From: Erysipelotrichaceae bacterium
GTDB taxonomy: Bacteria > Bacillota_I > Bacilli_A > Erysipelotrichales > Erysipelotrichaceae
Assembly: GCA_017620435.1 (NCBI GenBank)
Contig: JAFZQL010000021.1
Coordinates: 1 to 6,973 of the forward strand
Direction of reading: 5' to 3'
Length of the DNA stretch: 6,973 bases
The translations under genes were made by a program, and so were the position numbers. This document shows, piece by piece, positions 1 through 5,306 of this stretch. Each line of letters starts with the position of its first letter. Position 1 is the stretch's first letter. The notes beneath the pieces are model-generated. The model searched no databases. It was not told where the DNA came from and saw only the letters and a list, made by a program, of their open reading frames with translations.

Positions 1-310
1 CCGGGAATGGACCAAGCTGCACAGAAGTGGTGCCGGAGAAGAATACTACAAGAAAGTCAAGAATCCGATCTATCATGTCAGAAGGCAGGAGTATCTGCTG
101 TCAAGTTATCTGAAACAGTTTGGAATAGGAGACTGGGTCACCGGATATGTTTATTTCATTGAAAACAACAGCCCGATATCGGACGATTATATTCTGGAAA
201 ACCTGGATGAATTCATATCTATCATTCACAGAAGATCAGGAAGTCCATTAACAAAAACCAGGGTCGATAAGATCAGTGATCTGTTTGCAGAGAATTCAGT
301 ATCAGATTAG
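1..310 (+). CDS. C-terminal part of a NERD (nuclease-related domain)-like protein, 5' end outside window
   Basis: The open frame enters from the left edge (codons in phase from base 2) and stops at TAG 308-310, giving about 102 C-terminal residues. The pattern NPIYHVRRQEYLLSSYL, then WVTGYVYFIENN and an amphipathic LENLDEFISIIH segment, resembles the end of NERD domains. In that family an NP-x-x-Q/R helix is followed by a beta strand (V-x-V-x-F) and a terminal helix. NERD proteins are putative nucleases related to the restriction-endonuclease fold, often with other domains. The catalytic N-terminal part is outside the window, so activity cannot be judged. The gene converges on the minus-strand MBL/regulator pair and is probably unrelated to the ula genes. 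The reading frame is certain. The family assignment is by remembered pattern only; a generic hypothetical protein is the alternative. Confidence 0.6.
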   Translation, partial: REWTKLHRSGAGEEYYKKVKNPIYHVRRQEYLLSSYLKQFGIGDWVTGYVYFIENNSPISDDYILENLDEFISIIHRRSGSPLTKTRVDKISDLFAENSVSD

Positions 311-343
311 AATTCTCTTCCGGTTCTAAAGAATCGGTAAATA

Positions 344-380
344 AAAAAACATACATTCCTCGAGGATGTATGTTTTCATT
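344..380. terminator. Intrinsic terminator between convergent genes, strongest on the minus strand
   Basis: AACATACATTCCT pairs with AGGATGTATGTT around a CGA loop, with one bulged T. Read on the minus strand, the stem is followed by a run of six T residues and then ATTT, a good intrinsic terminator about 20 bp after the stop of the MBL hydrolase gene (397-399). Read on the plus strand, the tail is GTTTTCATTTCTT, a weaker but usable U-tract for the gene ending at 310. It probably serves both transcripts. Confidence 0.8.
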
Positions 381-396
381 TCTTCTTGTATCTGTA

Positions 397-1254
397 TTAT
401 TCGAATTCTACGACCAGACCTGTTCCTGCTTCAATGCTGTTATCAGGAACGGCATTCCATAATGCCTTTTTACAATGTAGATCGGTATCGTGACAGATAT
501 AGAATCTTTGCAGATTCTGTTTTGAAACGTATTCAACTGTCTTATCGACCTGCGACTGCGGTACTTCATCGATCCGCAGATGAGATCCTCCAAGATAGGT
601 ATGGATATGTTTCGCTCCGGTAAGCTTCTTTGCGTATTCCATGATATTGCAGATGCCGTAGTGTGCACAGGCAGCAAGAACGGAACAGTATTCCGGATCG
701 GCGTGTCTGAAACAGAGCTGTGTATCTTCCTCAACAACATCCGGAATATACTCTCCATTCACAAGCCTCATCGCTACCTGCGGAACGATGTGTTCATAGT
801 CATTCGTTCTTTCGCACTTACCCATGAAACAGACGTTTTCTGTCAGCCACATCGGTTCCGGTGAAACAATGATATTGAAATACTTCTCCAGTACTTCCTT
901 ACTGACATCGAAACCGGCCTGTCTGTTTTTCTTGAAATTGTAGATCCTGTTGAAGATCAGATCATCCGTATAGATCAGTGTCGGTTTGCGATACATGCCG
1001 TTCTCGTCAAACCATTTGAGAAGATGCTTCATGCCTCCTGAATGGTCTCTGTGGGCATGTGAGAGAATGACATAATCGGCTGTTCTCAGATCGATTCCCA
1101 GATCGATCGCATTCTGGATGAATTTACCGGAGAAACCGCAGTCATACAGTATCTTTTTATCCCCGTCTTCTACCCAGGCTGAAAAGCCGTGTTCTGAATT
1201 GAGATACTTGCCAAACAGACTGGTGTTTTCCAGTAATAAAGTAACTTTTACCAT
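397..1254 (-). CDS. MBL-fold metallo-hydrolase, COG1237-like (substrate unknown)
   Basis: This 285-residue cytosolic protein has no signal peptide. The metal-binding signature HAHRDH is at residues 66-71, preceded by strand ILYDCG (35-40) and the EHGFS motif (21-25) typical of COG1237. Further family landmarks are CAHYGICNI (196-204, His198), LGGSHL (221-226, His225) and CHDTDLHC near 254-261, so all expected metal ligands seem present. COG1237 members are often labelled as methanopterin-pathway ribofuranosylaminobenzene-phosphate synthase homologues, but the bacterial proteins mostly lack an assigned substrate. The ATG at 1254 is preceded by TAGGAGG, which overlaps the stop codon of the upstream regulator gene, 8 bp away, so the two are co-transcribed and possibly translationally coupled. 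Inference: it acts on the same lactone or phosphate intermediates as the divergent ula genes. It differs from UlaG in length and motifs and is not a duplicate of it. The ORF and fold are secure; the function is open. Confidence 0.9.
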   Translation of the reverse strand: MVKVTLLLENTSLFGKYLNSEHGFSAWVEDGDKKILYDCGFSGKFIQNAIDLGIDLRTADYVILSHAHRDHSGGMKHLLKWFDENGMYRKPTLIYTDDLIFNRIYNFKKNRQAGFDVSKEVLEKYFNIIVSPEPMWLTENVCFMGKCERTNDYEHIVPQVAMRLVNGEYIPDVVEEDTQLCFRHADPEYCSVLAACAHYGICNIMEYAKKLTGAKHIHTYLGGSHLRIDEVPQSQVDKTVEYVSKQNLQRFYICHDTDLHCKKALWNAVPDNSIEAGTGLVVEFE

Positions 1255-1262
1255 TTTTCCTC

Positions 1263-2045
1263 CTATAGCTTGTTGCTTGTTTTTGCCTGAACTGTAATAA
1301 TTCCAAGCTTTTTATACGGCTCCACTGTTTTTAAAGGAACCGACGAATCATAAACGATATGCGTGATTTCAGTAATCGGACATACGCTGAAAGGATGGAT
1401 ACAGTCGAATCTCCTATAATCGGCAAGCAGTATCCTTTTTCCGTAGGTCTGACGGTACATGAGGCCGTTGATGCTGGCTTCCTGCAGGACCGTGGACATC
1501 GGTCCTTTTGTCGGGTTTACACCGGCACAGCCCATGAAACACTTGTTCGCTGTCACGGATGAAACCGAGTTCACAGCAAACTCACCTACCATCGCGTCCT
1601 TTGGCGTACGTATTTCTCCTCCCGTAAAGAAGAGAACCGAATCTTTTGGTCTGGCTGCAAACAGGGCTTTCGCGTTGTTTGTAATGACTGTTACGTTTTT
1701 TGCCGTAACGTATTTCAGAACGAGAAGGGCAGTCGATGAGGAATTGATAAAAATAGTGTCGTTGTCTTCAACCATGGTTGCCGCCTGCTTCGCGATCGCA
1801 TGCTTACAGGCAACGATCTTCAGATTCAGCGTTCTGTCGCTGGATTCTCTTTCCTTGGCTACTGCACCGCCATGGTATCTTTCTATCTTTCCGGCCTTAA
1901 CCAGTTCATCCAGATCTCTGCGGATCGTAAGGGGAGAAGCATAGAACAGTTTGGACAGATTGTTGACTGTAGCGATACCGTTTGACTCGATATAGTCAAG
2001 GATGTTGTTCTGACGTGTTTTAACAATTGACTGCGAATTTTTCAT
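1263..2045 (-). CDS. DeoR/GlpR-family transcriptional regulator, probable regulator of the ula genes
   Basis: The protein is 260 residues, the usual size for the family. A winged helix-turn-helix occupies residues 11-62: TRQNNILDYIE, then the recognition-helix signature SPLTIRRDLDELVKAGKIERYHGGA (37-61). A DeoR C-terminal sensor domain follows (about 75-240), with INSSSTAL (100-107), VITNN (120-124), TGGEIR (141-146), GCAGVNPTKGP (172-182) and LLADYRRFD (206-214). The last is normally LxDxSKF, so the conserved Lys is Arg here. Family members usually sense a phosphorylated sugar and repress neighbouring catabolic genes; UlaR of enterobacteria belongs to this family. The start at 2045 is chosen for the AAAGGAA ribosome-binding site 6 nt upstream and for the N-terminus, which fits the family. 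The gene is divergent from ulaG and leads a two-gene unit with the MBL hydrolase. Candidate operators beside both promoters suggest autoregulation. The effector is unknown; ascorbate 6-phosphate is the obvious guess. Confidence 0.93.
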   Translation of the reverse strand: MKNSQSIVKTRQNNILDYIESNGIATVNNLSKLFYASPLTIRRDLDELVKAGKIERYHGGAVAKERESSDRTLNLKIVACKHAIAKQAATMVEDNDTIFINSSSTALLVLKYVTAKNVTVITNNAKALFAARPKDSVLFFTGGEIRTPKDAMVGEFAVNSVSSVTANKCFMGCAGVNPTKGPMSTVLQEASINGLMYRQTYGKRILLADYRRFDCIHPFSVCPITEITHIVYDSSVPLKTVEPYKKLGIITVQAKTSNKL

Positions 2046-2046
2046 A

Positions 2047-2064
2047 AAATGTTCCTTTCGTTCA
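2047..2064 (-). promoter_or_regulatory. Candidate DeoR-family operator O1, overlapping the regulator gene's ribosome-binding site
   Basis: On the minus strand the site reads TGAACGAAAGGAACATTT: two 9-bp units (TGAACGAAA, GGAACATTT) in direct repeat. It matches the site before ulaG (2256-2273) at 16 of 18 positions. It lies one base upstream of the regulator start codon, and the AAAGGAA Shine-Dalgarno is inside it, so a bound repressor or selection on the RBS could both shape it. No binding evidence is available; the call rests on recurrence and position. Confidence 0.6.
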
Positions 2065-2089
2065 AAACGACCGTAAAAATTCTATATCC

Positions 2090-2118
2090 ATTATATAATA
2101 CATTGTTAGCATAGACAA
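2090..2118 (-). promoter_or_regulatory. Sigma-A-type promoter for the regulator and MBL hydrolase unit
   Basis: On the minus strand, TTGTCT (2118-2113) is followed after exactly 17 bp by a perfect TATAAT (2095-2090). Transcription would begin near 2083, giving a leader of about 38 nt that contains operator O1. It faces away from the ulaG promoter. Confidence 0.75.
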
Positions 2119-2144
2119 ACACTTTCAAAAATAAGTCATTTATA

Positions 2145-2162
2145 TGAACATATTGAACGAAA
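2145..2162 (+). promoter_or_regulatory. Candidate DeoR-family operator O2, between the divergent promoters
   Basis: TGAACATATTGAACGAAA is two 9-bp units in direct repeat. It carries the same units as the site at 2256-2273 but in swapped order (ATAT tail first, GAAA tail second). It sits about 35 bp upstream of the ulaG -35 box and about 27 bp upstream of the regulator's -35 box, a suitable place for an auxiliary site. Its centre is 98 bp from O1 and 111 bp from O3. Confidence 0.6.
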
Positions 2163-2171
2163 CAATATGTT
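2147..2171. repeat. Inverted repeat AACATATT/AATATGTT overlapping operator O2
   Basis: AACATATT at 2147-2154 is perfectly complementary to AATATGTT at 2164-2171, with a 9-nt spacer GAACGAAAC. It is AT-rich with no U-tract or coding role, so a protein-binding dyad is more likely than a terminator. It may give O2 a third half-site in opposite orientation. Confidence 0.55.
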
Positions 2172-2196
2172 TTTTCGATTTTTAGAAAATATACAT

Positions 2197-2225
2197 TTGA
2201 CAGCATAAAAAGGAAACTATATATA
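2197..2225 (+). promoter_or_regulatory. Sigma-A-type promoter for ulaG-ulaA-ulaB
   Basis: A perfect TTGACA (2197-2202) is followed after 17 bp by TATATA (2220-2225). TATAAA two bases further on is an alternative -10. The predicted start is near 2232, giving a leader of roughly 50 nt that includes operator O3 just before the ribosome-binding site. Confidence 0.75.
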
Positions 2226-2255
2226 AAAGACAGAAATAGGCAATTATCATTTTTA

Positions 2256-2273
2256 TGAACGAAATGAACATAT
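2256..2273 (+). promoter_or_regulatory. Candidate DeoR-family operator O3, abutting the ulaG ribosome-binding site
   Basis: TGAACGAAATGAACATAT is two 9-bp TGAAC units in perfect direct spacing. It begins about 30 bp after the -10 box and ends right against AGGAGG (2274-2279), which is 5 nt from the ATG at 2285. A repressor here would act downstream of the start site, as a roadblock or in a loop with O1/O2. Confidence 0.65.
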
Positions 2274-2284
2274 AGGAGGATAGT

Positions 2285-3337
2285 ATGGAGTATTCAAGGG
2301 ATCAGTGGGTTCAGAACTGTTTTCCGGAATGGGGAACATGGCTCAATGAAGAGATAGAGAACGAGACGGTTGAAAAAGGCAATGTCGCCATGTGGTGGCT
2401 GGGATGCACAGGTCTGTGGATCAAATCGGATCAGAACACGGATATCTCCATCGACTTCTGGTGCGGAACAGGAAAGAGAACAAAAACAAAGGCCGAGATG
2501 GCGAAAGGCCATCAGATGCGAAACATGTGCGGCGGCAGGCTGATACAGCCGAACCTGAGAGCCATACCGTTTGTCCTTGATCCTTTTGAGGTCAAGAAAG
2601 TCGACGCCGTTCTGGCGACCCATTTCCACGCCGACCATATGGATCCTTACTATGCCAATGCCGTATTAAACAACGTAAAAGAAAAAGTTCCTTTTATCGG
2701 TCCTAAAAAATCAGTAGAAAAATGGATTTCCTGGGGTGTTCCTGAGGACAGATGTATCGTTGTCAAACCGGGCGATGTAATCAGTGTCAAAGACATTGAA
2801 ATCGTCGTACTGGATTCCTTTGACAGGACCTGTCTGGTAACGACTGACGGCTATGAAGATATCCGTAATACCTGTCCGAACGACATGGATGAAAAAGCTG
2901 TGAACTATCTGATTAAAACCAGCGGAGGAAACATTTATCACAGCGGAGATTCCCACTATTCCATCCGTTATGCGGAACACGGGAAGAACCATAAAATCGA
3001 TGTCGCTCTTGGATCGCTGGGAGAGAATCCTCCGGGACTGATGGATAAGATGACCTCCATCGACATCTTAAGAATGGCGGAATGCCTCAGATGCGAAGTC
3101 GTCATCCCGTTCCATTACGACATCTGGACAAACTTCATGACCGATGTCGATGAGATCGATGTTCTGTACGAAAGAAGGAAATACCGTTTGGATTACAGAT
3201 TCCATCCGTTCATCTGGGAAGTCGGAGGAAAATACGTCTATCCGCAAGACAAAGAAAAACGCCGTTATCACCATCGCAGAGGATTTGAAGACTGCTTCAT
3301 AGAAGAACCGAACGTTCCGTTCAAATCCATTCTCTAA
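2285..3337 (+). CDS. ulaG: L-ascorbate-6-phosphate lactonase UlaG
   Basis: This 350-residue protein aligns by recall along its whole length with E. coli UlaG (about 354 residues). Shared blocks are FPEWGTWLNEEIE (13-25), MWWLGCTG (36-43), DFWCGTGK (57-64), QPNLRAIPFVLDPF (88-101), RCIVVKPGDVISVKDIEI (156-173), YHSGDSHYS (218-226), DVALGSLGENP (239-249), DKMTSIDILRM (254-264) and IPFHYDIW (274-281). The MBL metal motif is THFHADH (112-118: His113, His115, Asp117, His118), with Asp222 as a probable further ligand; E. coli has THDHNDH there. UlaG hydrolyses the lactone of L-ascorbate 6-phosphate to 3-keto-L-gulonate 6-phosphate in the cytosol. The ATG at 2285 has an AGGAGG site 5 nt upstream. 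It is first in the plus-strand operon, and 150 bp with no visible terminator separate it from ulaA. No truncation or missing key residue is visible. Confidence 0.96.
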   Translation: MEYSRDQWVQNCFPEWGTWLNEEIENETVEKGNVAMWWLGCTGLWIKSDQNTDISIDFWCGTGKRTKTKAEMAKGHQMRNMCGGRLIQPNLRAIPFVLDPFEVKKVDAVLATHFHADHMDPYYANAVLNNVKEKVPFIGPKKSVEKWISWGVPEDRCIVVKPGDVISVKDIEIVVLDSFDRTCLVTTDGYEDIRNTCPNDMDEKAVNYLIKTSGGNIYHSGDSHYSIRYAEHGKNHKIDVALGSLGENPPGLMDKMTSIDILRMAECLRCEVVIPFHYDIWTNFMTDVDEIDVLYERRKYRLDYRFHPFIWEVGGKYVYPQDKEKRRYHHRRGFEDCFIEEPNVPFKSIL

Positions 3338-3487
3338 AGCATATCTGACCTACGGATGAAACGCCTGATTGGACACAGGTGATTCACATAATATGCCGGG
3401 ATCTGACAAGATACAGAAACGATGAGGATCTGTTTCCTGCGGACTCGGAACCAACAAACACACTTAATTGTTTAAGGAGGAAAAATT

Positions 3488-4954
3488 ATGGAGTTTGTAA
3501 TGAGTATTTGGACGTTTTTTGCAAAGAATATTCTGCAACAGCCCGCTTTCTTTATCGGCCTTCTGGTTCTGATAGGCTATGCACTGTTAAAGAAACCGTT
3601 CTATGAGGTAATTGCAGGATTCCTGAAGGCAACCGTCGGTTATCTGATTCTCTTGGTAGGATCAAACGGTCTTATCAACCAATGCCGTCCGGTAATCGCC
3701 GGATTGAAGACAAAGTTCAATCTTGAAGCAGTAATCATGGACCCATACTACGGAACCAGCGCGATTACTGCAGGTCTGAACGACATCGGCCGCAGCTTCT
3801 CACAGGCAATGCTGCTGCTTCTGATTGCTTTCATCTTCAACATTATTCTGGTCGCATTCAGAAAAGTTACAAAGATCAGATCCCTGTTTACGACCGGCCA
3901 CATTCAGGTCCAGCAGGCAACGATGGCTTTCTGGCTCATCCTGTGGGCTTTCCCGAATCTGGCAGACACATCCGTTCTGATCATCATGGGTATCCTTCTG
4001 GGTATCTATTGGGCAGTCGGATCCAACCTGACTGTTGATATCTGTCAGGAAATGACGGACGGCGGCGGTTTCTGTATCGCTCACCAGCAGATGTTCGGCG
4101 TTAAGCTGACTGAATGGCTGGCACCGAAAATCGGCAAGATGGGAAAGAAAGAATCCAAGTCTCTTGATGAAGTTGAACTTCCTGGCTGGACTTCCATCTT
4201 CTCCGACAACGTCGTTACAACATCCATCATCATGCTGATCTTCTTCGGAACGCTGATGCTGGTTCTTGGCAAGCAGTTCTTGATCGACAACGGATTTATG
4301 GGTGCAGCAGACAGCTATTTCTTCTACATCCTGAAATTCAGCCTGAACTTTGCCGTTTATCTGAGAATCCTGAACCTCGGCGTCAGCATGTTCGTTGCTG
4401 AACTGACACAGTCTTTCCAGGGTATCGCTACGAAACTGTTACCTGGTGCTGTTCCGGGTGTTGACGTTCCGGCGATCTATGCCTATGCTCCGGCAAACAC
4501 AGTCCCTCTGGGCTTCATTGCTGCCGCAATCGGCCAGTTCCTGGTTGTCATCGGACTGATCATCTTCAAGTCCCCTGTCCTTGTCATGGCAGGCTTCGTT
4601 CCGATCTTCTTCGGTGACGGTACACTGGCTACATTTGCCAACTACAAAGGCGGCGCAAGAGCTGCTGTCGTGATCCCGTTCCTTTCGGGCATTGTGGTTG
4701 CGCTTGGTACAGCCTTATGTTCTAATTTATTTGGATTAGCGTCCTATGGCGGATACAACAGCCTGTTCGACTGGGTAACGGTATGGCCTGTCTTCACGCT
4801 TGGCATGAAGTATCTCGGCTACATCGGCGTAGGTCTGGCTGCTGTCATTATGCTGGCGATCCCGCAGATCCAGTATGCAAGACATAAGGACACATACTTC
4901 TTAATCACCGATGATTACGAAGCATATAAGAAACTGAAAGAAGAGAAAAAATAG
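3488..4954 (+). CDS. ulaA: PTS ascorbate-type transporter subunit IIC (UlaA/SgaT family)
   Basis: The protein is 488 residues, slightly longer than E. coli UlaA (about 465), and strongly hydrophobic with many membrane segments (for example about 20-34, 45-60, 107-123 and 160-178). Its family motifs match UlaA: TGHIQVQQA (136-144), EMTDGGGFCIAHQQ (188-201), ELPGWTSIFSDNVV (230-243), MFVAELTQSFQGI (301-313) and LPGAVPGVDVPAIYAYAP (318-335). From memory of the E. coli UlaA structure, the equivalents of His138, His199/Gln200 and Asp326 line the ascorbate site, and all are kept. It would carry the vitamin C-type substrate across the membrane while EIIB phosphorylates it. ATG 3488 follows AAGGAGG with normal spacing; an internal ATG at 3500 lacks such a site. 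The 150-bp gap after ulaG holds no gene, no convincing promoter and only a weak AT-rich stem (CTTAA/TTAAG at 3463-3476) beside the RBS. The substrate could be a close ascorbate relative. Confidence 0.96.
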   Translation: MEFVMSIWTFFAKNILQQPAFFIGLLVLIGYALLKKPFYEVIAGFLKATVGYLILLVGSNGLINQCRPVIAGLKTKFNLEAVIMDPYYGTSAITAGLNDIGRSFSQAMLLLLIAFIFNIILVAFRKVTKIRSLFTTGHIQVQQATMAFWLILWAFPNLADTSVLIIMGILLGIYWAVGSNLTVDICQEMTDGGGFCIAHQQMFGVKLTEWLAPKIGKMGKKESKSLDEVELPGWTSIFSDNVVTTSIIMLIFFGTLMLVLGKQFLIDNGFMGAADSYFFYILKFSLNFAVYLRILNLGVSMFVAELTQSFQGIATKLLPGAVPGVDVPAIYAYAPANTVPLGFIAAAIGQFLVVIGLIIFKSPVLVMAGFVPIFFGDGTLATFANYKGGARAAVVIPFLSGIVVALGTALCSNLFGLASYGGYNSLFDWVTVWPVFTLGMKYLGYIGVGLAAVIMLAIPQIQYARHKDTYFLITDDYEAYKKLKEEKK

Positions 4955-4976
4955 TATTTATTAAGGAGGCAGGAAA

Positions 4977-5264
4977 ATGTTGAAAATAGTTGCCGCATGC
5001 GCAATGGGCGCAGGTTCCAGTCTGATGATGGAAATGAAGATCAAACAGGTATGCAAAGAGCTGGGAATCGATGCAGCCGTAAGCCACTGTCAGATCTCGG
5101 AAGCCAAATCAACCGCCAAGAAGTATGACGTAGTAGTAACGGCTCTCAATTTTGTTTCGCAGTTTAAAGCTGCCGAAGAAGCCGGAGTCAAAGTCATTGC
5201 CGTAAAGAATATCTTATCCGCAGCTGAAATCAAAGAAAAATTCATTGCCGCCGAAATAAAATAG
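4977..5264 (+). CDS. ulaB: PTS ascorbate-type EIIB phosphocarrier (UlaB)
   Basis: This 95-residue cytosolic protein has the EIIB phosphocysteine loop AACAMGAGSS near the N-terminus. Cys8 is the expected phospho-acceptor, followed by the glycine/serine loop of the lactose/ascorbate EIIB fold. Alternating strands and helices follow (HCQISEAKS, YDVVVTALNF, KVIAVKNILSAAEIKEKF). The VKNILSAAEI segment corresponds to VRNMLSPADF of E. coli UlaB. It takes phosphate from EIIA and passes it to the substrate carried by UlaA. It starts 22 bp after ulaA with AAGGAGG at 4963-4969, so it is translated from the same message. No EIIA (ulaC-like) gene is present in the window. The EIIA must come from elsewhere or be shared with another PTS. 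Confidence 0.95.
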   Translation: MLKIVAACAMGAGSSLMMEMKIKQVCKELGIDAAVSHCQISEAKSTAKKYDVVVTALNFVSQFKAAEEAGVKVIAVKNILSAAEIKEKFIAAEIK

Positions 5265-5270
5265 AAAGAC

Positions 5271-5306
5271 CAGTCATGGAGAACATGTGCCTCCATGACT
5301 GTTTTT
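5271..5306 (+). terminator. Strong intrinsic terminator/attenuator after ulaB
   Basis: An 11-bp perfect stem (CAGTCATGGAG at 5271-5281 with CTCCATGACTG at 5291-5301) encloses a 9-nt loop and is followed directly by TTTTT (5302-5306). It begins 7 nt after the ulaB stop. It sits before the next gene on the same strand, and the ATG at 5295 lies inside its 3' arm. It therefore ends the ula transcript or meters readthrough into the propeller gene. Confidence 0.9.

Noticed and set aside
366..1944. Plus-strand open frames (366-623, 580-864, 1359-1562, 1459-1944) opposite the MBL hydrolase and regulator genes
   Set aside because: They are antisense shadows of two genes with clear family motifs, and their products look like no family.
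2112..2126. Possible CcpA cre box on the minus strand (TTGAAAGTGTTTGTC) overlapping the regulator's -35 region
   Set aside because: It has TG instead of the central CG and lacks the terminal CA, so about three key positions differ from the cre consensus. Catabolite control is plausible but this match is too weak to annotate.
2285..3337. Reading ulaG as a generic beta-lactamase or RNase Z-like nuclease
   Set aside because: The full-length block similarity to UlaG and the adjoining ulaA and ulaB make the lactonase assignment much stronger than a generic MBL call.
3338..3487. 150-bp gap between ulaG and ulaA as a possible riboswitch or internal promoter
   Set aside because: No convincing -35/-10 pair and no strong stems or terminator. 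Only a 5-bp AT-rich hairpin (3463-3476) is visible, so it is treated as an untranslated spacer.
3379..3606. Open frame of 75 codons between ulaG and ulaA
   Set aside because: It overlaps the start of ulaA in another frame, has no ribosome-binding site and shows no recognisable pattern. ulaA at 3488 has a perfect AAGGAGG and full-length family similarity.
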